A stretch of 64,000 nt of DNA, taken from assembly GCF_947495675.1 (NCBI RefSeq), contig NZ_CANLZX010000003.1, positions 124,001-188,000 on the forward strand. Direction: 5' to 3'. The notes below the pieces were generated by a model. The model did not search any database and was not told the origin of the DNA. It was given only the letters and a program-made list of their open reading frames with translations. The position numbers and the translations under genes are program-made. Positions 26,891 to 35,449 of the stretch are shown piece by piece. This stretch comes from an uncultured Algibacter sp. Lineage in GTDB: Bacteria > Bacteroidota > Bacteroidia > Flavobacteriales > Flavobacteriaceae. Each line of letters opens with the position of its first letter. Positions within the stretch are counted from its first letter, which is position 1.

Positions 26891-27760
26891 TTAAGACAGC
26901 AATATTTTCCATGCACTTTTAACATCTCCAAAACTAAGATAGTTACGTGCAAGTTTATGTTTCTCTCTATGTGTTGCCGTTTTAATGTTTGGGTATCGCT
27001 CTCCAACTTCTTCAACAAAAGCTTTTACACTTTTTTCATCTGGTAAAACTTCAATATTACCTAACATTCCTAAATCATTGCCTGTTAAAATCATACTATT
27101 TTTAACAAAATCAGGAAATGCATCAACTCCAATTCCTAATGCAGCTATTGGCTTTGGTATTTCAAAAAACCCATTTTTAGCACGACTATAGTAACTACCT
27201 CCTGCTCTGGCTACTAAGTCTAATTTTTTTTGATCTATAGACCCTTTTTCATCTAATACAGCATCATCAATATGAAGTTTCACTACTTCACATATAATTA
27301 AATTTCCAGCACCACCTTCAGTCCCTAATTTAATTATATCATTAACCTTACATTCAAACTGAACAGGTGCTTCGGCAACCCTAAAAGGTTTTACAATATC
27401 AGACTTTAACATCGTTAATCCTGCCTTATTAAACTCATTAACACCTTCTGGGTATTCGGCACTACTTAATGACATTTGGTGTACCATATCATAATTTACC
27501 ACATTAATTACCACTTCTTTAGTGGTTTCAGCATTTAACAATGTATGCTTTACGGTGTTATCTTTTACCCTTCTTGCAGGGGAAAAAATTAATATTGGCG
27601 GATTTGCACTAAACACATTAAAAAAACTAAATGGCGACAAATTAGAATTTCCATTTGCATCAATTGTACTTGCAAAAGCTATAGGTCTTGGCGCAACGGC
27701 ACTCAACAAATAACTATGTAATTTACTGGTTGATAAGCTTTTTGGATCTAAAGAAGGCAT
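26891..27760 (-). CDS. Flavin reductase-like FMN-binding protein
   Basis: A 289-residue protein with the split-barrel flavin reductase domain at about 15-190 (SAVAPRPIAFASTIDANGNSN, LSPFSFFNVFSANPP). These bind FMN and often reduce flavins or act as flavoredoxins. The C-terminal 90 residues are an extension seen in Bacteroidota members. A minus-strand TACATTTG box (27786-27779) gives a leader of about 15 nt. The substrate is unknown. Confidence 0.85.
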   Translation of the reverse strand: MPSLDPKSLSTSKLHSYLLSAVAPRPIAFASTIDANGNSNLSPFSFFNVFSANPPILIFSPARRVKDNTVKHTLLNAETTKEVVINVVNYDMVHQMSLSSAEYPEGVNEFNKAGLTMLKSDIVKPFRVAEAPVQFECKVNDIIKLGTEGGAGNLIICEVVKLHIDDAVLDEKGSIDQKKLDLVARAGGSYYSRAKNGFFEIPKPIAALGIGVDAFPDFVKNSMILTGNDLGMLGNIEVLPDEKSVKAFVEEVGERYPNIKTATHREKHKLARNYLSFGDVKSAWKILLS

Positions 27761-27880
27761 TTAATCTTTTAGTTTTCACAAATGTAACTAAACTATTACG
27801 CATCTAAAAACAGACTTACTAACAACTTGAACAATAATATTAACAGATTTGCATTATATTACAAGATAATTACTTTTTTA

Positions 27881-29038
27881 ATGATTTTTACAAAACATAG
27901 CAATGCATTCCGTTGGATTATTGTTGTAGCATCTTTTGCTATTGTGTCCCTTATTTTATGGAAAACATATGAGTTTTTTCAGCATTTTAAAGATGAAGAG
28001 CGTACAAAAATGGAAAATTGGTCTTTTGCCCAAACAGAATTTATTAATTCTGATATTGAAGCAAACACTAATTTAGATTTAACACTTAAAATTTTAAATA
28101 GCAACCACACAACCCCTATGCTAACTATTAATGAAGATGGTAATTTAGGAAGTTATAATAATGTTGATGAGAGTAAAATTGAAGACAAAATTTACATAAA
28201 TAAACTTATTGAAAAATTTAAAAGTGAAAATAACCCTATTTATGTAAAATATCAAGGAAAAGTATATTCTACAATTTACTATGGTAACTCTCCACTATTA
28301 AACAAATTAAAATATTATCCACTTGCTTTACTGCTAATAATTGTGCTTTTTGGTGCTGTTATTTTTTTCTTTTATAGCAGTAATAAAAATGCTACTCAAA
28401 ACAAATTATGGTCTGGTATGGCTAAAGAAACCGCACACCAAATAGGCACACCTTTATCGTCTTTAATTGGTTGGACCGAAATTCTAAAAACAGAAAATAT
28501 AAATCCAGATTACATTATTGAAATTGAAAAAGATGTAGACAGACTAAAAACAATTACTGAACGTTTTAGCAAAATTGGTTCATTACCTATTTTAGAAAAA
28601 GCTGATATTATAAAAGAAACTTTAGATTCTTATGGTTATTTAAAATCAAGATCCTCAAAACTTATTGATTTTGATATTATAATCCCTAAAGGAGAAATTA
28701 TCGTAAATCTTAATAAACAACTTTACAGCTGGACCATTGAAAATTTAGTAAAAAATGCGATTGATGCTATGAAAGGTAGAGGCAAACTTACTGTTGAAAT
28801 TTCGCAGCTTGAAAACGATGTAAAAGTGAGCGTTACAGATACAGGAAAAGGGATTTCAAAAAAGAACTTTAATAAAATATTTGAACCGGGATTTACCACT
28901 AAAAAACGTGGCTGGGGTTTAGGCTTATCTCTTACAAAACGCATTATTGAAGATTTTCATAATGGAAAAATAAAAGTATTACAATCTGAAAAAGATAAAG
29001 GTACTACAATACAAATTAGCTTAAAACGCGCTAACTAA
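27881..29038 (+). CDS. Sensor histidine kinase (orphan)
   Basis: A 385-residue kinase. Two membrane helices (about 11-28 and 147-166) flank a periplasmic sensor of some 118 residues. The H-box His186 lies in AKETAHQIGTPLSS, and the N box (NLVKNAIDAM), G1 (DTGKGIS) and G2 (GWGLGLSL) follow. No response regulator is adjacent, so its partner is elsewhere. ATG at 27881 is chosen. The longer frame from 27827 uses TTG. A zinc-ribbon membrane protein follows 13 bp later, probably in the same operon. Confidence 0.88.
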   Translation: MIFTKHSNAFRWIIVVASFAIVSLILWKTYEFFQHFKDEERTKMENWSFAQTEFINSDIEANTNLDLTLKILNSNHTTPMLTINEDGNLGSYNNVDESKIEDKIYINKLIEKFKSENNPIYVKYQGKVYSTIYYGNSPLLNKLKYYPLALLLIIVLFGAVIFFFYSSNKNATQNKLWSGMAKETAHQIGTPLSSLIGWTEILKTENINPDYIIEIEKDVDRLKTITERFSKIGSLPILEKADIIKETLDSYGYLKSRSSKLIDFDIIIPKGEIIVNLNKQLYSWTIENLVKNAIDAMKGRGKLTVEISQLENDVKVSVTDTGKGISKKNFNKIFEPGFTTKKRGWGLGLSLTKRIIEDFHNGKIKVLQSEKDKGTTIQISLKRAN

Positions 29039-29051
29039 ATATTTAAATTTT

Positions 29052-29402
29052 ATGGGCGAAAAATTAATTATTGTAAAAGACGTTGCTTTAAAAAACAACT
29101 GCCCAGAGTGCTTTAGTAAAGATGGTTTACGTTTAAGATTTAAGCAGAAAATAAAAGAAACCAAATTTTACAAATCAATAACTTCAGAAATTAGTTACGA
29201 AATTACTTGTAGTACTTGTAGCAATATTATTTATCCTGTACAATGGACAGATGATATAGACCGTGTTTTTGAATACCAGAAAAAAACCTTTACACCAAAA
29301 AAAGCATCAACATATATAAAAAAAACATCTTGGATTATTATTGTTTCAAGTTTAATAATAATATCCCTAATACTATTTTTATTATATTTTTTGAATTTAT
29401 AA
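29052..29402 (+). CDS. Hypothetical zinc-ribbon membrane-anchored protein
   Basis: A 116-residue protein with two CxxC pairs (CPEC near 17-20 and CSTC near 54-57) that together look like a zinc ribbon, and one C-terminal membrane helix (about 92-114). It would be tail-anchored with the ribbon in the cytoplasm. It lies 13 bp after the histidine kinase gene and overlaps the convergent HIT gene by 6 bp. I do not recognise the family. Confidence 0.7.
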   Translation: MGEKLIIVKDVALKNNCPECFSKDGLRLRFKQKIKETKFYKSITSEISYEITCSTCSNIIYPVQWTDDIDRVFEYQKKTFTPKKASTYIKKTSWIIIVSSLIIISLILFLLYFLNL

Positions 29403-29786
29403 CTCTGCTTTAATAGCTTCTGCTAAAGCCTTAAATTCTTCTGAAGACATTTTAACTTTTTGAATAAAACGAGCATCTTCCATAGATTGTAATGGAATTA
29501 AATGGACATGTGCATGTGGCACCTCTAAACCAATAACACTTACTCCAATTCGTTTACAAGGAACCGCCTTTTTTAGTGCCAAAGCAACGGATCTTGAAAA
29601 CCCCATTAACCCATTGTAGGTAGACTCATCTAAATCAAAAATTTTATCGACTTCTTTTTTTGGAATGCATAATGTATGCCCTATTGTATTGGGATTCACA
29701 TCAAGAAATGCCAAAAACTCTTCAGTTTCTGCTATTTTATAACAAGGGATTTCGCCGTTTACTATTTTTGTGAATATTGAAGCCAT
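29397..29786 (-). CDS. HIT-family nucleotide hydrolase
   Basis: A 129-residue HIT protein. The histidine triad H91-A-H93-V-H95 is in VPHAHVHLIPL, and the N-terminal SIFTKIVNGEIPCYKI block is typical of the Hint/HinT branch. These cleave nucleoside phosphoramidates or bind purine nucleotides in the cytoplasm. It lies 46 bp downstream of greA, and the pair is commonly co-transcribed in related bacteria. A 16-nt repeat sits in the gap. Confidence 0.92.
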   Translation of the reverse strand: MASIFTKIVNGEIPCYKIAETEEFLAFLDVNPNTIGHTLCIPKKEVDKIFDLDESTYNGLMGFSRSVALALKKAVPCKRIGVSVIGLEVPHAHVHLIPLQSMEDARFIQKVKMSSEEFKALAEAIKAEL

Positions 29787-29804
29787 TTTTAAATTTAATA
29801 AAAA

Positions 29805-29820
29805 TTTCGCTTTCGCGGAA
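29805..29820. repeat. 16-nt GC-rich repeat, copy 2 (between greA and the HIT gene)
   Basis: Identical to TTTCGCTTTCGCGGAA at 10460-10475. It lies in the short gap between two co-directional genes. Confidence 0.6.
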
Positions 29821-29832
29821 ATAGAAAACTAT

Positions 29833-30306
29833 TTATCTAGAAATTTCAATAATATCAAATTTCATTACTCCATTTGGCACTTGTATTTCTGCAACATCAC
29901 CAACAGATTTACCTAACAACCCTTTTCCTATAGGAGAATTAACTGATATTTTGCCAGAAGCTAAATCGGCTTCACCATCGGCAACCAAAGTATAATTCAT
30001 TTCCATACCATTGGTTTGGTTTTTTATTTTAACCTTAGAAAGTACCAAAACTTTAGAGTTATCTAATTGAGATTCATCAATTACTCTTGCACCCGCCAAA
30101 GCATCTTCTAATTTAGAAATACGCATTTCTAACATGCCTTGAGCTTCTTTAGCGGCATCATATTCTGCATTTTCACTTAAATCGCCTTTATCTCTAGCTT
30201 CTGCAATAGCTCGTGATGCTTTTACACGCTCAACGTCTTTAAGCTGTCTTAACTCGTTTCTTAATTTTTTTAGTCCTTCAGGTGTATAGTATGATACTTT
30301 ACTCAT
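29833..30306 (-). CDS. greA: Transcription elongation factor GreA
   Basis: A 157-residue protein of the usual length. The N-terminal coiled coil carries the acidic tip (DLSENAEYDAAKEAQG) that enters the RNA polymerase channel. The C-terminal FKBP-like domain has SPIGKGLLGKSVGD. GreA rescues backtracked polymerase by stimulating transcript cleavage. A minus-strand TATTTTTG box at 30417-30410 predicts a leader near 95 nt. Confidence 0.96.
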   Translation of the reverse strand: MSKVSYYTPEGLKKLRNELRQLKDVERVKASRAIAEARDKGDLSENAEYDAAKEAQGMLEMRISKLEDALAGARVIDESQLDNSKVLVLSKVKIKNQTNGMEMNYTLVADGEADLASGKISVNSPIGKGLLGKSVGDVAEIQVPNGVMKFDIIEISR

Positions 30307-30564
30307 AACTTCATCGTTTTACTTAATATAAAATATGCTGATAAACTTCCAAAAAACACTTAGAAGTATACAGCAAATAAAAAAATCCCGCTTTCACGAG
30401 ATAGTATAACAAAAATACAAAAATTTAGTTACATATTAATCGAAAACAATAATATACTTTAACTCAGAATTTATGTGAAAAAATAAAAAATGCATTTAAG
30501 GAAATACACAAAATAATTCAGTCAATTTACTTTTTATTGTAAATTGCATTACATTTTATCAACT

Positions 30565-31005
30565 ATGAAAAATATTTTTTATTTGCTTTTTATCATTTTT
30601 TTTGTTGCTTGTAGCAATAATGATGAAATAAAAAAAAATCCTAATATTCCTGATTACAATTTTAATACTGGAAGTTTAATAAATACCGATTTACCGCAAT
30701 TCAGTCAATTAAAATTTGCTAATAACTACATAACTTTATATGATTCTTTTGGTGTAAACGGCATTGTGCTTTATTATCTTGGTGGTGAGCAATACGTAGC
30801 TTATGAATTAACTGACCCTAACCATACGCCTAATTCATGCTCAACATTAACTGTTGAAGGAATAATAGCAACATGCTCTTGTGATGATGGTAATTCGTAT
30901 GAGATTTTAGGTGGATTAGGAAGAGAAGGCACAACAGGAGAATATACTCTTAAACCTTATTTTACTGAAACTAGCGGCAGTATAATAAGAGTCTTTAATA
31001 ATTAG
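30565..31005 (+). CDS. Hypothetical lipoprotein with degenerate Rieske-like region
   Basis: A 146-residue protein with a lipoprotein signal (IIFFVACSNND, Cys near residue 17). The region DPNHTPNSCSTL ... CSCDDGNSYE, about 16 residues apart, is laid out like the CPH-CxCHG cluster-binding loops of Rieske proteins. The ligand His are not in their places, so it probably does not hold a 2Fe-2S cluster. It would be an envelope protein of unknown role. The start is taken at MKNIF, which begins the signal peptide. Confidence 0.7.
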   Translation: MKNIFYLLFIIFFVACSNNDEIKKNPNIPDYNFNTGSLINTDLPQFSQLKFANNYITLYDSFGVNGIVLYYLGGEQYVAYELTDPNHTPNSCSTLTVEGIIATCSCDDGNSYEILGGLGREGTTGEYTLKPYFTETSGSIIRVFNN

Positions 31006-31040
31006 AAACGACTTTAAAAAAAATTGAAGCCGTTTCTAAT
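31001..31040. terminator. Bidirectional hairpin between convergent genes
   Basis: Perfect 10-bp stem ATTAGAAACG (31001-31010) / CGTTTCTAAT (31031-31040) with a 20-nt A-rich loop. T-rich DNA follows on the plus strand. The lipoprotein stop codon is within the left arm. Confidence 0.55.
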
Positions 31041-31059
31041 CTTGATTTTACTTTTTTTA

Positions 31060-33192
31060 TTAAAACTTTAAAGTGGCGCCTAGTAAAAAGTTTCTTGTTG
31101 CTTGCGGATAATAACCTGTTCCTTCAATAGTTGTAACTGCGACTGGATCAGACCAAGTATCATCATAAGTATAATAATACCCATTAGACACATACTTTTT
31201 ATTAAATATATTATTCACCAAAGCAGATAATACAATAGATTTGAATAATTTATTTGGCTTAATTTCATAATTCACATTAAAGTCATTAACAAAATAGTTA
31301 TCTAATTTAGAGACATCTGAATCTACATTACCCATATATTGTTCTCCTACATATTTACTTAATAATGATAATTGCAAACGCTCTGCTGGAAAAAAGTTTA
31401 AAGCATTACCAATTACTAAATCTGGTGAAAACGAAATATTAGTATTTCCTAAATTGACTAATTCTCCATTTATTTCGGAAGAAAAGTCTCTGTTTTTATT
31501 ACTACTCAAACCAATGTTAGTTGATGTGCTAAACTGTTTACAGAATTGAATATTTGCATCAACCTCTAATCCTAATCTAAAACTTTTTCCAGAAGTTGCT
31601 CGTATAGGGCTACCAACATCGTCCAAGCCACCAGTTAACACTAACTGGTTTTGGTAAAACATATAATACACATTTGTATTTACGCTTGTGCTTTTGCTTT
31701 TGTAACGCCAGCCCAATTCAATATCGTTAAGTGTTTCATTTTCGGTTATACCATTCTCAAAATCATCGCGATTTGGCTCTCTATTAGCTCTAGCGTAAGA
31801 AGCATAAAAGCTATTAAAATCACAATGTTTATAAGTTAATCCTAGTTTAGGATTAAAGAAACTAAAGTTAGCATCGGTAACAAATTCAGCTCTATCTGAA
31901 TTTAATCCGTTGGTTTTATAATTAACAAAACGTCCTTGTAAATCAACAAATCCAGTTACTTTTTCAGCTAATTTAAATGTTGCTTTAGAGAATATACTGA
32001 AATCGTTTTTTGTAGCATCTCCATCATAATAATGATCTCTTATATTGGTTCCAGGAGCTAAATTACTTCCCCAAATTACTTCCCCAAAATGGTCACCATC
32101 ATAAGAACTATATGATATTCCTGATATAAGCTCAAATGCATTTTGCTTATATGTTACATTAGCATTCAAGACGTAAAAATTATTATCTAACCATCTACGA
32201 ACAATAACATCTGAATCGTCTTCAATCAAGTTATTAAAATCTGCTGCAGATTCTTCTGGCTTATATTGTTCAAAATAGCCTTTCCCTTTGGTATAATTAA
32301 GACCTAGATTAGTAGACCAGTTGTTATTAAAACGCTCATTCCAATGTAATTGGTAGTGATCTTGCCAATAATTATCGGTTTCATTTTCGTATGTGTAAGG
32401 ATTTTGACGTCTGTCTTCTTTTAACTCATCTGCTGTTAGTCCAAACCAAGATTGATATGTATACTCTACATTACCAAAAGTTAAGACTTTAATTAATGTA
32501 TTATCATCTTTATATACACCTTGAAGAAAATACGATTTTAAATCTGTAAAAGCACGGTCTACATAACCATCAGAATCTATTTTTGAAAAACGTCCAGAAA
32601 TTTCAAAATGATTATTTAATAATCCTGTACTTAATTTTACAGTATGTTTTCGCGTTCCAAAACTACCAAAACTGTTAGCTATCTCTCCAGAAGCTTCATC
32701 TGAATAAGCATCGGTTAATAAATTTAAGCTGGCACCAAAAGCTCCAGAACCGTTTGTAGATGTACCTACTCCACGTTGCAATTGTAAACTTTCAGTAGAA
32801 GATGCAAAATCACCTAAATTCACCCAAAATGTACCTTGACTTTCCGGATCGTTGTAAGGAATTCCATTAATGGTTACATTTACTCGAGTTGCATCTGTTC
32901 CACGAACTCTAATACCTGTATAACCAATACCTGCTCCAGCATCACTTGTTGTAACTACCGATGGCAAGAAGTTTAACAAGATAGGAATGTCCTGCCCTAA
33001 ATTACGTTTTGCTAACGCTTCTTTAGAAATGTTTGAATGTGTGATTGGCGAATCTGCATCTACACGAACGGCATTTACTAAAACTTCGTCTAGTTTTTCT
33101 GTTTTAGTAGAATCTTGTTGTACTTGATTTTGTTGCGCTTTAACACTGACAGATAACACTAATAGTGTTAAAAAAAGAAAAATGTTTTTCAT
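31060..33192 (-). CDS. TonB-dependent receptor under TPP riboswitch control (probable thiamin uptake)
   Basis: A 710-residue outer-membrane receptor: signal peptide ending in VKAQ, TonB-box-like region (KLDEVLVNAVRV), plug domain (about 45-160, GYTGIRVRGTDATRVNVTING), and a barrel ending in NFLLGATLKF. There is no carboxypeptidase-like domain. A TPP riboswitch lies some 170 bp upstream on the same strand. Regulation by thiamin pyrophosphate strongly suggests transport of thiamin or a precursor across the outer membrane. A pnuC-like permease gene lies in the upstream operon and could be its inner-membrane partner. Confidence 0.9.
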   Translation of the reverse strand: MKNIFLFLTLLVLSVSVKAQQNQVQQDSTKTEKLDEVLVNAVRVDADSPITHSNISKEALAKRNLGQDIPILLNFLPSVVTTSDAGAGIGYTGIRVRGTDATRVNVTINGIPYNDPESQGTFWVNLGDFASSTESLQLQRGVGTSTNGSGAFGASLNLLTDAYSDEASGEIANSFGSFGTRKHTVKLSTGLLNNHFEISGRFSKIDSDGYVDRAFTDLKSYFLQGVYKDDNTLIKVLTFGNVEYTYQSWFGLTADELKEDRRQNPYTYENETDNYWQDHYQLHWNERFNNNWSTNLGLNYTKGKGYFEQYKPEESAADFNNLIEDDSDVIVRRWLDNNFYVLNANVTYKQNAFELISGISYSSYDGDHFGEVIWGSNLAPGTNIRDHYYDGDATKNDFSIFSKATFKLAEKVTGFVDLQGRFVNYKTNGLNSDRAEFVTDANFSFFNPKLGLTYKHCDFNSFYASYARANREPNRDDFENGITENETLNDIELGWRYKSKSTSVNTNVYYMFYQNQLVLTGGLDDVGSPIRATSGKSFRLGLEVDANIQFCKQFSTSTNIGLSSNKNRDFSSEINGELVNLGNTNISFSPDLVIGNALNFFPAERLQLSLLSKYVGEQYMGNVDSDVSKLDNYFVNDFNVNYEIKPNKLFKSIVLSALVNNIFNKKYVSNGYYYTYDDTWSDPVAVTTIEGTGYYPQATRNFLLGATLKF

Positions 33193-33210
33193 TACGATTA
33201 TGTTTATAAT
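33193..33210 (-). other. Hairpin directly upstream of the receptor start codon
   Basis: CGATTAT and ATAATCG form a perfect 7-bp stem with a 4-nt loop, touching the start codon. It could hinder ribosome loading and act as part of the riboswitch's expression platform. That is inference. Confidence 0.35.
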
Positions 33211-33359
33211 CGAATAAAAAGAGGTAATTATTCTTAATTGTTAATAATTAGTTTTGAACCTTAGAAGTATTTAATAAAAATTTAGCTTTGCTATTATTAT
33301 CAAACAAGATGAACAAGTTGCATTCACTAAAATGTTTACTAGATATTTTCTTTTAGTTC

Positions 33360-33436
33360 GTTTTTCCTAAACAGCATTACCTGTTCTAGGTTCAATGGGT
33401 ATGATCTCAGCCGATAATAGGCACCCCTTTTTTGAG
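33360..33436 (-). ncRNA. TPP riboswitch (THI element)
   Basis: On the minus strand the conserved blocks occur in order: GGGGTGCC, then GGCTGAGATCATACCC, then GAACCTAGAACAGGTAATGCTG. These are the pyrimidine-sensing and pyrophosphate-sensing parts of the TPP aptamer (CUGAGA and the GAACCUG...GGUAAUGC helix). It lies in the leader of the TonB receptor gene at 31060-33192. Riboswitches of this class switch off expression when thiamin pyrophosphate is plentiful. The exact ends are approximate. Confidence 0.93.
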
Positions 33437-33491
33437 AACGTTGCAAATTTAGGTAACAATTAATAATTAACAGCCATAAATATTGAAATTT

Positions 33492-33899
33492 TTAATCAAG
33501 ATTTGGTTTTTGTCTATTTGCCTTTTTTTCAGAATGCTTGCGCTTACTTTTAAGTCGTTTTTTTATAACAGACTTTGGGACTTTTGTAAGTTTACGCTTT
33601 TTTGGAACTTTTAAAGCGACTTTTATTAACTCTAAAAATCGCTTTATAATTATTTCTTTGTTTTTATGCTGACTTCTACTTTCACCACATTGCAAAATCA
33701 AAACATGTTGTTTTGTTAAACGATGTTGTAATTTTTTTAAAAGTCGTTTTTTTTGCTCTTCATCAAATACATTTGTTTCAAACACGTTAAAACTTAATTC
33801 AACTTTAGATGAAACTTTATTTACATGCTGACCACCACTACCAGAACTTCTAATTGCTTTAAAGTTTAATTCTTGTAATATGGCTTCTTCATCAAACAT
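33492..33899 (-). CDS. arfB: Peptidyl-tRNA hydrolase ArfB (YaeJ-like)
   Basis: A 135-residue protein with the release-factor catalytic loop SSGSGGQHVNKVSSKVEL; the GGQ is at residues 22-24. The C-terminal 40 residues are Lys/Arg-rich and unstructured, as needed to enter the mRNA channel. It frees ribosomes stalled on mRNAs without a stop codon. The domain lacks the codon-recognition parts of RF1/RF2. It overlaps the DUF4301 stop codon by one base, showing translational coupling. Confidence 0.92.
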   Translation of the reverse strand: MFDEEAILQELNFKAIRSSGSGGQHVNKVSSKVELSFNVFETNVFDEEQKKRLLKKLQHRLTKQHVLILQCGESRSQHKNKEIIIKRFLELIKVALKVPKKRKLTKVPKSVIKKRLKSKRKHSEKKANRQKPNLD

Positions 33900-35449
33900 T
33901 AAGATACTTGATGAACGGGTTTTAAAAGGTCATTTACAGTTTTAACTGGATTAAAAGTTTCAAGAGGTACTTCTACAAAAATCGAGTTCCAATATGCCAT
34001 ACTTCCATTCCATAAACCTGGTAACTCCAAAGCATCAATATCTACTCCATTTTGTGTTTTAGTTGTTATAAAAGCAGCCTCTGGATCGATAAAATTAGAT
34101 AAATCAAACTTGTTACCTTTATAATCTTTAACACCACAAACTAAATCTGTAGGATTAAAATGTGTTGCTTTATAAACTATGCCTTGTTGATTTTTTTTAC
34201 TAAAATTAATTTGAGCAAATTCAACTATTTGTAATGATACATTACCATCTTTATCTTTAACCCAAAATGGACCTCCACCAGGTTCTCCTTGATTTTTAAC
34301 CATTCCGCAAACACGTATAGGTCTATTTAATTTATCTTTTAAATAAGCTGTTTTTTTATCTGCAGAGTAATCTTCAAAATCTGCAACTATTGGCACATTT
34401 AATCTGTAACGTAAAAATAGCGCTATTACTTTAAAATCGGTTTCATCTAGTGAATCTGTATCTAGTTTATTTAAATACTCAAAAACTTTTTCTTGAGCTT
34501 CTATTAATACACCTGCCAATAATTTTTTGTAATTCGAAACACTTATATTTCTATCTGAGACAACTATATTATCTATATTTTTAATAAAAATAATATCGTT
34601 ATCTAATTTATTTAAATTCTCAATAAGAGCTCCGTGTCCTGCTGGTCTAAATAGAATAGATCCATCTTCTTTTCTAAACACATCATTTTCTTCAGTAAGT
34701 GCGACTGTTTCTGTAGCTTCATTTTGGTATGAGAAAGACACATTAAATGTTGTATTTGTTTTTTCCTCTATAGCTTCGCGAATACGACTTAATTCATTTG
34801 AAAAATATAACTGATGGTTTTTAGAAACCGTAAAATGCAAATTTGCATTTCCGTTAGATGAAGCATATAGGGTAGATTCAAATAAATGCTCTTCAAAAGC
34901 AGTTTTTACAGTTTCTCCATATTTATGAAACGGCAATAATCCTTTTGGAAGAAAACTATAATTAAGCCCTTTAGCATCTAGCATTATTTTTACTATTTGC
35001 AGATACTTTTCGTCTTCTGATAAAGTGTCAAAATTAGGTTCTTCACTTTTAATTTTTGAAATAACTTCTTTATAAAAAGGAAACTTTTCTATGTTTTCGG
35101 TAAAAAGTGTTATTAATGCATCATTTTTGGTTTCAGCATATTTTTTAATATTATCTTTTGAAGGATTGAAATTACTTAAAAACTGAAATAAAAACTTGAA
35201 CATTCTGGTAGCTGCACCAGATGCAGGAACAAATTTAACAATAGATAATTGATTTTGTTTAGATTCGTATAAATCAACAAATTCATTTACCTCTTTACTA
35301 TCATAACTTTCAATACCCTTGCCTATTGTTGCTGCTGCAACCAAATTTGAAAAGGTCATTCCGTTTTTTAATCTAGATAATTGAGCATTTACTTGTTCAA
35401 TTGTAATGCCCTTACTTTTTATTTGTTTAATATCTTTATCTGAAAACAT
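33899..35449 (-). CDS. DUF4301 family protein
   Basis: A 516-residue cytoplasmic protein. The block FVPASGAATRMFK (about 73-85) resembles the nucleotide-binding loop of nucleotidyltransferases, and LFRPAGHGALIENLN (about 268-282) is a second family signature. DUF4301 is nearly restricted to Bacteroidota and no activity is known to me. I infer a nucleotidyltransferase-like fold. It begins right after the kinase gene (stop at 35450) and ends overlapping arfB, so it belongs to a tight four-gene operon with pnuC. Confidence 0.85.
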   Translation of the reverse strand: MFSDKDIKQIKSKGITIEQVNAQLSRLKNGMTFSNLVAAATIGKGIESYDSKEVNEFVDLYESKQNQLSIVKFVPASGAATRMFKFLFQFLSNFNPSKDNIKKYAETKNDALITLFTENIEKFPFYKEVISKIKSEEPNFDTLSEDEKYLQIVKIMLDAKGLNYSFLPKGLLPFHKYGETVKTAFEEHLFESTLYASSNGNANLHFTVSKNHQLYFSNELSRIREAIEEKTNTTFNVSFSYQNEATETVALTEENDVFRKEDGSILFRPAGHGALIENLNKLDNDIIFIKNIDNIVVSDRNISVSNYKKLLAGVLIEAQEKVFEYLNKLDTDSLDETDFKVIALFLRYRLNVPIVADFEDYSADKKTAYLKDKLNRPIRVCGMVKNQGEPGGGPFWVKDKDGNVSLQIVEFAQINFSKKNQQGIVYKATHFNPTDLVCGVKDYKGNKFDLSNFIDPEAAFITTKTQNGVDIDALELPGLWNGSMAYWNSIFVEVPLETFNPVKTVNDLLKPVHQVS

